Shown here: positions 19,345 to 22,416 of the stretch, piece after piece
How positions within the stretch are numbered: the stretch's first letter is position 1
Layout of the letters: each line of letters opens with the position of its first letter
From: a virus
Reading direction: 5' to 3' (one strand)
DNA length: 22,416 nucleotides
IMG/VR virus record: IMGVR_UViG_3300008108_001548
Location: 1-22,416 of that record
The notes under the pieces: generated by a model
Seen by the model: the letters and a program-made list of their open reading frames with translations, nothing else
What the model was told of the DNA's origin: nothing
Database searches by the model: none
Made by a program: the position numbers and the translations under genes

Positions 19345-19788
19345 TTAATTCGTATAATTTGCCGTTATACTTGTTCTCCAAGAATCAAATCCCCCATTTC
19401 TATAAATTCTGAACTGAGCAGTGCTATTGGCAGTGCTACTATTTTTGGGACCGATATCAATGGCAGATATTGTAGCTGGAATAGGAACTTCAATATCAGA
19501 AATATCAATTACTTGAGAATAGTAAGTAGTGTTTCTTTGGAAAGTACTTGTTGCTCCAGAACTACTAGTTCCATTGAAAGCACCAGTAAATCCAGATTGG
19601 TTTGTGAAGGAAAATGTTTGTGGGGTTGCATCAGGAATCTTAGTACCGAAAGTAACTCCATCGGGATCGGATCCATTACCAATTTTTACGTTAACAAGTA
19701 CGCTTTGATTCCAATAATTTGGAGTAACGTATCTAATTTGAATATTATCCCCGTTGCTTACATATACGGGAGTTGATGAGAATGGCAT
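19345..19788 (-). CDS. Tail fibre, N-terminal part (frame 1 of a split gene)
   Basis: A 147-aa frame with a real start: ATG at 19788 with Shine-Dalgarno AGGG 6 bases upstream and a CTAAATA box about 36 bases upstream. It begins MPFSSTPVYVSNGDNIQIRY and contains one Ig-like repeat (TFSFTNQSGFTGAFNGTSSS; YSQVIDISDIEVPIPATISA; AQFRIYRNGGFDSWRTS). The stop (19347-19345) falls in the middle of a repeat. A second frame opens 20 bases earlier and continues the same domain. Deleting one T in GAATTAAT gives ANYTNNSYQFTDRVDTKIPA in register. The intact gene would be 14344-19788, about 1,800 codons, a virion fibre. Confidence 0.8.
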   Translation of the reverse strand: MPFSSTPVYVSNGDNIQIRYVTPNYWNQSVLVNVKIGNGSDPDGVTFGTKIPDATPQTFSFTNQSGFTGAFNGTSSSGATSTFQRNTTYYSQVIDISDIEVPIPATISAIDIGPKNSSTANSTAQFRIYRNGGFDSWRTSITANYTN

Positions 19789-19809
19789 TGATTACCCTAT
19801 CACACTACA

Positions 19810-20001
19810 CTATTCCTTAGTGTTATTTAGGTCTGATTGTCTGACGTTAATCCATGGTCCGTTATTAATTCTAACTTGAATTGGTTTATCAGCTGTAATT
19901 TCTGCTTTTTCCCCCTCATCTATATCTGGTTTAAAGATATTTGATTTATAAAAAGGATCTTTATCTGGATGTAAATCATAAGTTACTGGAAATTTATTCA
20001 T
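19810..20001 (-). CDS. Small structural-type protein, 63 aa
   Basis: Start at the ATG at 20001 (MNKFPVTYDLHPDKDPFYKS) with a strong Shine-Dalgarno (GGAG, 6 bases upstream) and an ATGA overlap with the upstream stop. The C-terminal half (AEITADKPIQVRINNGPWIN followed by VRQSD) resembles the last 25 residues of both downstream-numbered fibre paralogs (VQVNVNGSGWKDIRQI and VQISKNGGTWQDLRSI). The three proteins thus share a terminal strand-turn-Trp motif, perhaps a docking element in the tail. No known family name can be given. Confidence 0.75.
   Translation of the reverse strand: MNKFPVTYDLHPDKDPFYKSNIFKPDIDEGEKAEITADKPIQVRINNGPWINVRQSDLNNTKE
19824..19830 (-). promoter_or_regulatory. CTAAATA late-promoter-like box
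   Basis: CTAAATA on the minus strand lies inside the last codons of the 63-aa gene, 36 bases before the fibre ATG at 19788. It shares TAAATA with the T4-type late promoter, and its spacing allows a leader of about 28 bases. Of the three copies, it is the best placed. Confidence 0.45.
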
Positions 20002-20207
20002 AATGTGCTCCAATAATTGTTAGCAATATTTTGTACTAAATCGTCTTCGGATGAAAGATCATCTCCCTGTGAATAGTAATTTACTATTCTACCAGAATCT
20101 ACTAATTGATCATCTTGATAGGTATTTACAACTTTAGTAACACCAATTTGTTTCATAACTGGTCTCACTTCAATTGAATCTAAAATAATTTCTCTTCTTA
20201 CAGCCAT
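19998..20207 (-). CDS. Small structural-type protein, 69 aa
   Basis: A 69-aa protein beginning MAVRREIILDSIEVRPVMKQ, followed by IGVTKVVNTYQDDQLVDSGR and an acidic tail (GDDLSSEDDLVQNI) ending in NNYWSTL. The 'RR..ILDSIEVRP..KQIG' start recalls, from memory, small proteins encoded between tail-fibre genes in T4-like cyanophages. It lies 16 bases downstream of the lectin-fibre stop and is coupled to the next gene by ATGA. No clear Shine-Dalgarno is seen (AATAAAACGCC before the ATG). A virion or assembly role is inferred from position. Confidence 0.75.
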   Translation of the reverse strand: MAVRREIILDSIEVRPVMKQIGVTKVVNTYQDDQLVDSGRIVNYYSQGDDLSSEDDLVQNIANNYWSTL

Positions 20208-20220
20208 GGCGTTTTATTAT

Positions 20221-20227
20221 TATTTAG
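20221..20227 (-). promoter_or_regulatory. CTAAATA late-promoter-like box
   Basis: CTAAATA on the minus strand overlaps the TAA stop of the lectin-fibre gene and lies 13 bases before the ATG at 20207. The leader would be very short, so this copy is less certain than the one at 19824. Confidence 0.3.
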
Positions 20228-21390
20228 ATCTGTCTAATATCTTTCCATCCAGATCCATTAACATTTACTTGAACACTACTATTATCACTCTTTATTTCTA
20301 CTGGAATATCAACATCATTTACTGGTATTTGTCCAGTAGTTAAGTATTGAGTAGGCGTATTTGTTATGAGGTCAATATCTGTATATGGATAGGCATTAGA
20401 AATATTTCCAATATCAAAATCTTCCGCTACTCTAGGAGCTTTTGTGATTACATTGACGTTGAAACTAGATGGACCTACAGTTACTGGTATTGTTTTAGTG
20501 TTTGTCTTACCGTATATACCAGTAACACCAGTAAGATCTGTATTATAAGCTAATGTAGTTGTTCTCATTCTCAAAGTATTTCCAGCATTAACGTTAATTG
20601 GATTGCCAAATGCTCCCCCGATACTAAATGTAGTTCCAGAAGCAGATGTACTTACGCTAATTGGCATATCAATACCACTCAAAGTACCCAAAACTAAATC
20701 TGTTGTTGTATTTGGATCTAAATTATTGAATGTAGTTGTCCAACTATTAGTAGTAGTGTTGTCATTATATGCTTGTACAGTTATAGTAGAACTAGTAGAC
20801 TCATTCAATTCATTATAAACTGTTAATGTGTAAGTTCTACTTGCTGGACTATTAGATCCGACAACAGATTGTGGAAGATTAGTGATGCTTCTAGTACCAG
20901 AAACACTTACGTTCCATGATTCACCAGCAGAACTAGTCAAAGTAGCACTCAATCCGTTGTTGCTACCCCAACTTAAAGTAGTGCTATATTGTGGAGATCC
21001 AGTAGTACTACTTTGTGGATTTGGAGATGCGAAAAAAGAAGTAATAGTTGGTACAGGTACAAATACCTGAACCGTACCTTCTGCCAGAAGTTGAACATAA
21101 AGTCTTTTATATGTACCAACACAAGGATCTCCAAATGTTCCATTATCTGGACTAACACAACCGCTAGTTCTTCCTATAAAAGCACCAGAAACTACACCAC
21201 CAGAATTTCCAGCATGACACCCGCCATAAGAATATCCACCACAACCACCATTAGGTGTTCCATAACTGGCAAATTGAACCTGTGTGAATGTAGTGCCAGA
21301 TGGAGCACTTAGACACAAAGGGTCATAACTATAAACCTCTCCTTTTTGTCCACAGACAGTGTATGATACTGGTACACTTTTAAATCCCAT
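20224..21390 (-). CDS. Fibre/adhesin with SUEL-like lectin domain, 388 aa
   Basis: Start ATG at 21390 with an excellent Shine-Dalgarno (AAGGAG, 8-9 bases upstream), directly after the upstream TAA. Residues about 20-103 match the D-galactoside/L-rhamnose-binding (SUEL) lectin pattern: FASYGTPNGGCGGYSYGGCH, GCVSPDNGTFGDPCVGTYKR, LYVQLL, with cysteines at 26, 50, 58, 78 and 90. The family binds rhamnose or galactose. Then comes an Ig-like module with TLSWGSNNGLSATLTSSAGE, a repeat with LGTLSGIDMPISVSTSASGT, and a C-terminal part (EDFDIGNISNAYPYTDIDLI... GSGWKDIRQI) shared with the next paralog. A virion receptor-binding role is likely. Confidence 0.82.
   Translation of the reverse strand: MGFKSVPVSYTVCGQKGEVYSYDPLCLSAPSGTTFTQVQFASYGTPNGGCGGYSYGGCHAGNSGGVVSGAFIGRTSGCVSPDNGTFGDPCVGTYKRLYVQLLAEGTVQVFVPVPTITSFFASPNPQSSTTGSPQYSTTLSWGSNNGLSATLTSSAGESWNVSVSGTRSITNLPQSVVGSNSPASRTYTLTVYNELNESTSSTITVQAYNDNTTTNSWTTTFNNLDPNTTTDLVLGTLSGIDMPISVSTSASGTTFSIGGAFGNPINVNAGNTLRMRTTTLAYNTDLTGVTGIYGKTNTKTIPVTVGPSSFNVNVITKAPRVAEDFDIGNISNAYPYTDIDLITNTPTQYLTTGQIPVNDVDIPVEIKSDNSSVQVNVNGSGWKDIRQI
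20663..20692 (-). repeat. 30-base identical segment shared by the two fibre paralogs
   Basis: An identical 30-mer occurs here and at 21833-21862, coding LGTLSGIDMP in both genes. It marks the most conserved part of the duplicated C-terminal halves and could serve for recombination between them. Confidence 0.8.
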
Positions 21391-22416
21391 TTAAATACTC
21401 CTTAAATCTTGCCAAGTTCCGCCATTTTTACTAATTTGTACATTAGAATTATCAGTTTTTACTTCTACAGGTATTTCCACATCATTGATTGCTATTTGTC
21501 CAGTAGTTAGGTGTTGAGTTGGTGTGTTTGTAATCAGATCAATATCTACATATGGATACTTATTTGTCAAATTCCCAATATCAAAATCTTCCTGAATTCT
21601 AGGAGCTCTCGTCGTAACAGTAACATTGAAAGAAGAGAATCCAATCGTTACTGATATTGTTTTGGTATTTGTTTTTCCATAGATGCCAGTAGAACCAGAA
21701 ATATCAGTATTAAACGCCAATGTTGTTGTTCTCAGAAAAACTGTATCACCATTATTAAAAGTTCTTGGATTACCATATGTTCCAGCAGAAGTACCAAAAG
21801 TAGTTCCAGAAGCAGTTGTAGTAGCTACAATAGGCATATCAATACCACTCAAAGTACCCAAAGCAAGATCAACAGTAGTATTAGGCTCCAAATTGCTAAA
21901 AGAAGTAGTAAAACTGTTAGATAACGTAGCGTCATTTTTAGCAGTAACTGTTAAAGTGGCTGGGTTACCATTTGTTAATGTACTAGTACAGTAAGTATTG
22001 AAGCAAGCAGTTAAAGTATATGTTCTAGAAGCAGGAGAATTAGAACCAGCTACAGATTGAGGAAGATTTGTAATATTATAAGAGGTTAATCCAGTAACAT
22101 TAATATTCTCTCCACTAGAACTAGTTATCGTCAAACTATTAGCATCATTAACATTCCAGTTTAACGTAGTCGTATATAAAGGGGTTCCACCAGAACTCGT
22201 TTGATTAAGTGGATTGGCACTAAAAGAAACTATCTCAGGAACAACGGAGACATATTGAACATTAATATATCCACCCCCACCGTTTGTAGATTGAGCGGCT
22301 AAAGTACTATAACTAGTATTCCATGCGCTTCCACCACCACCACCACCTGCTCCACCACTTGAGTTATCACATCCACCAGATCCACCACCACCGCCGCCAG
22401 ATCCACCGCCACCACC
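21391..22416 (-). CDS. Fibre/adhesin paralog with Gly-rich N-terminus, 5' end beyond window
   Basis: The frame is open from the window edge (GGGGGSGGGGGSGGCDNSSG...) through 341 codons, so the start lies beyond 22416. The visible N-terminal part is Gly-rich (GAGGGGGGSAW, NGGGGYINVQYV) with one Cys. It is followed by the same Ig-like module (TTTLNWNVNDANSLTITSSS), repeat (LGTLSGIDMPIVATTTASGT) and C-terminal block (EDFDIGNLTNKYPYVDIDLI, GGTWQDLRSI) as the lectin paralog downstream. The two genes are therefore a tandem duplication with different N-terminal parts. It ends 0 bases before the next ATG and supplies that gene's ribosome binding site. Virion adhesin. Confidence 0.85.
   Translation of the reverse strand, partial: GGGGGSGGGGGGSGGCDNSSGGAGGGGGGSAWNTSYSTLAAQSTNGGGGYINVQYVSVVPEIVSFSANPLNQTSSGGTPLYTTTLNWNVNDANSLTITSSSGENINVTGLTSYNITNLPQSVAGSNSPASRTYTLTACFNTYCTSTLTNGNPATLTVTAKNDATLSNSFTTSFSNLEPNTTVDLALGTLSGIDMPIVATTTASGTTFGTSAGTYGNPRTFNNGDTVFLRTTTLAFNTDISGSTGIYGKTNTKTISVTIGFSSFNVTVTTRAPRIQEDFDIGNLTNKYPYVDIDLITNTPTQHLTTGQIAINDVEIPVEVKTDNSNVQISKNGGTWQDLRSI

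Noticed and set aside
1-22416. tRNA genes or an integrase with attachment site
   Set aside because: No cloverleaf-like stretch with a conserved T-loop or CCA end and no recombinase motif was seen on either strand.

Overview
The window looks like part of the genome of a large T4-like (myovirus) phage of marine cyanobacteria; this is an inference from gene content. The DNA is AT-rich, and every gene I can support lies on the minus strand. Genes are short and packed, with ATGA, TAATG and TGATG stop/start overlaps. The mix of 2-oxoglutarate/Fe(II) oxygenases, a prohibitin-like stalk protein, a collar-domain fibre, a tail-fibre assembly chaperone and many tiny conserved-looking proteins fits that phage group. 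There is no tRNA, rRNA, CRISPR array or insertion sequence.

Read in the direction of transcription (22416 down to 1), the window opens with a virion adhesin region (about 22416-13390). Two tandem paralogous fibre proteins come first: one has a Gly-rich N-terminal part (cut by the window edge), the other an SUEL/rhamnose-binding-lectin-like N-terminus. Two small structural-type proteins follow. Next is a giant fibre gene (about 5.4 kb, 19788-14344) that the given sequence splits into three reading frames. One break coincides with an exact 5-bp tandem duplication and the other with what looks like one extra T. A tail assembly chaperone follows, and its 5' part is interrupted by an in-frame TAA. 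Three CTAAATA boxes in this region resemble T4-type late promoters.

A strong terminator at 12962-12984 ends the structural block, and its loop carries the -35 box of a sigma70-like promoter. That promoter drives a ParB-like protein, which has its own terminator. Then comes a tightly coupled DNA-metabolism operon (11827-7073): SF2 DEAH helicase, HNH nuclease, D12-class adenine methyltransferase, 2OG oxygenase, a membrane protein, a second 2OG oxygenase and two small proteins.

From 7039 to 4560 lies a run of small genes, many with signal peptides or single membrane segments, around an RlpA-like double-psi beta-barrel protein. This could be an envelope or lysis module. One soluble protein (4524-4162) ends at a second terminator whose loop again holds a TTGACA -35 box. 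That promoter drives the last cluster (4099-1): small hypothetical proteins, a third 2OG oxygenase, an AbrB-like protein, a small lipoprotein and a miniature prohibitin/SPFH-stalk protein.

Several genes below are too short for a 60-codon cutoff (40-, 41-, 47-, 49- and 58-aa proteins). They are supported by start/stop overlaps with their neighbours. No gene-free stretch exceeds 300 bases.
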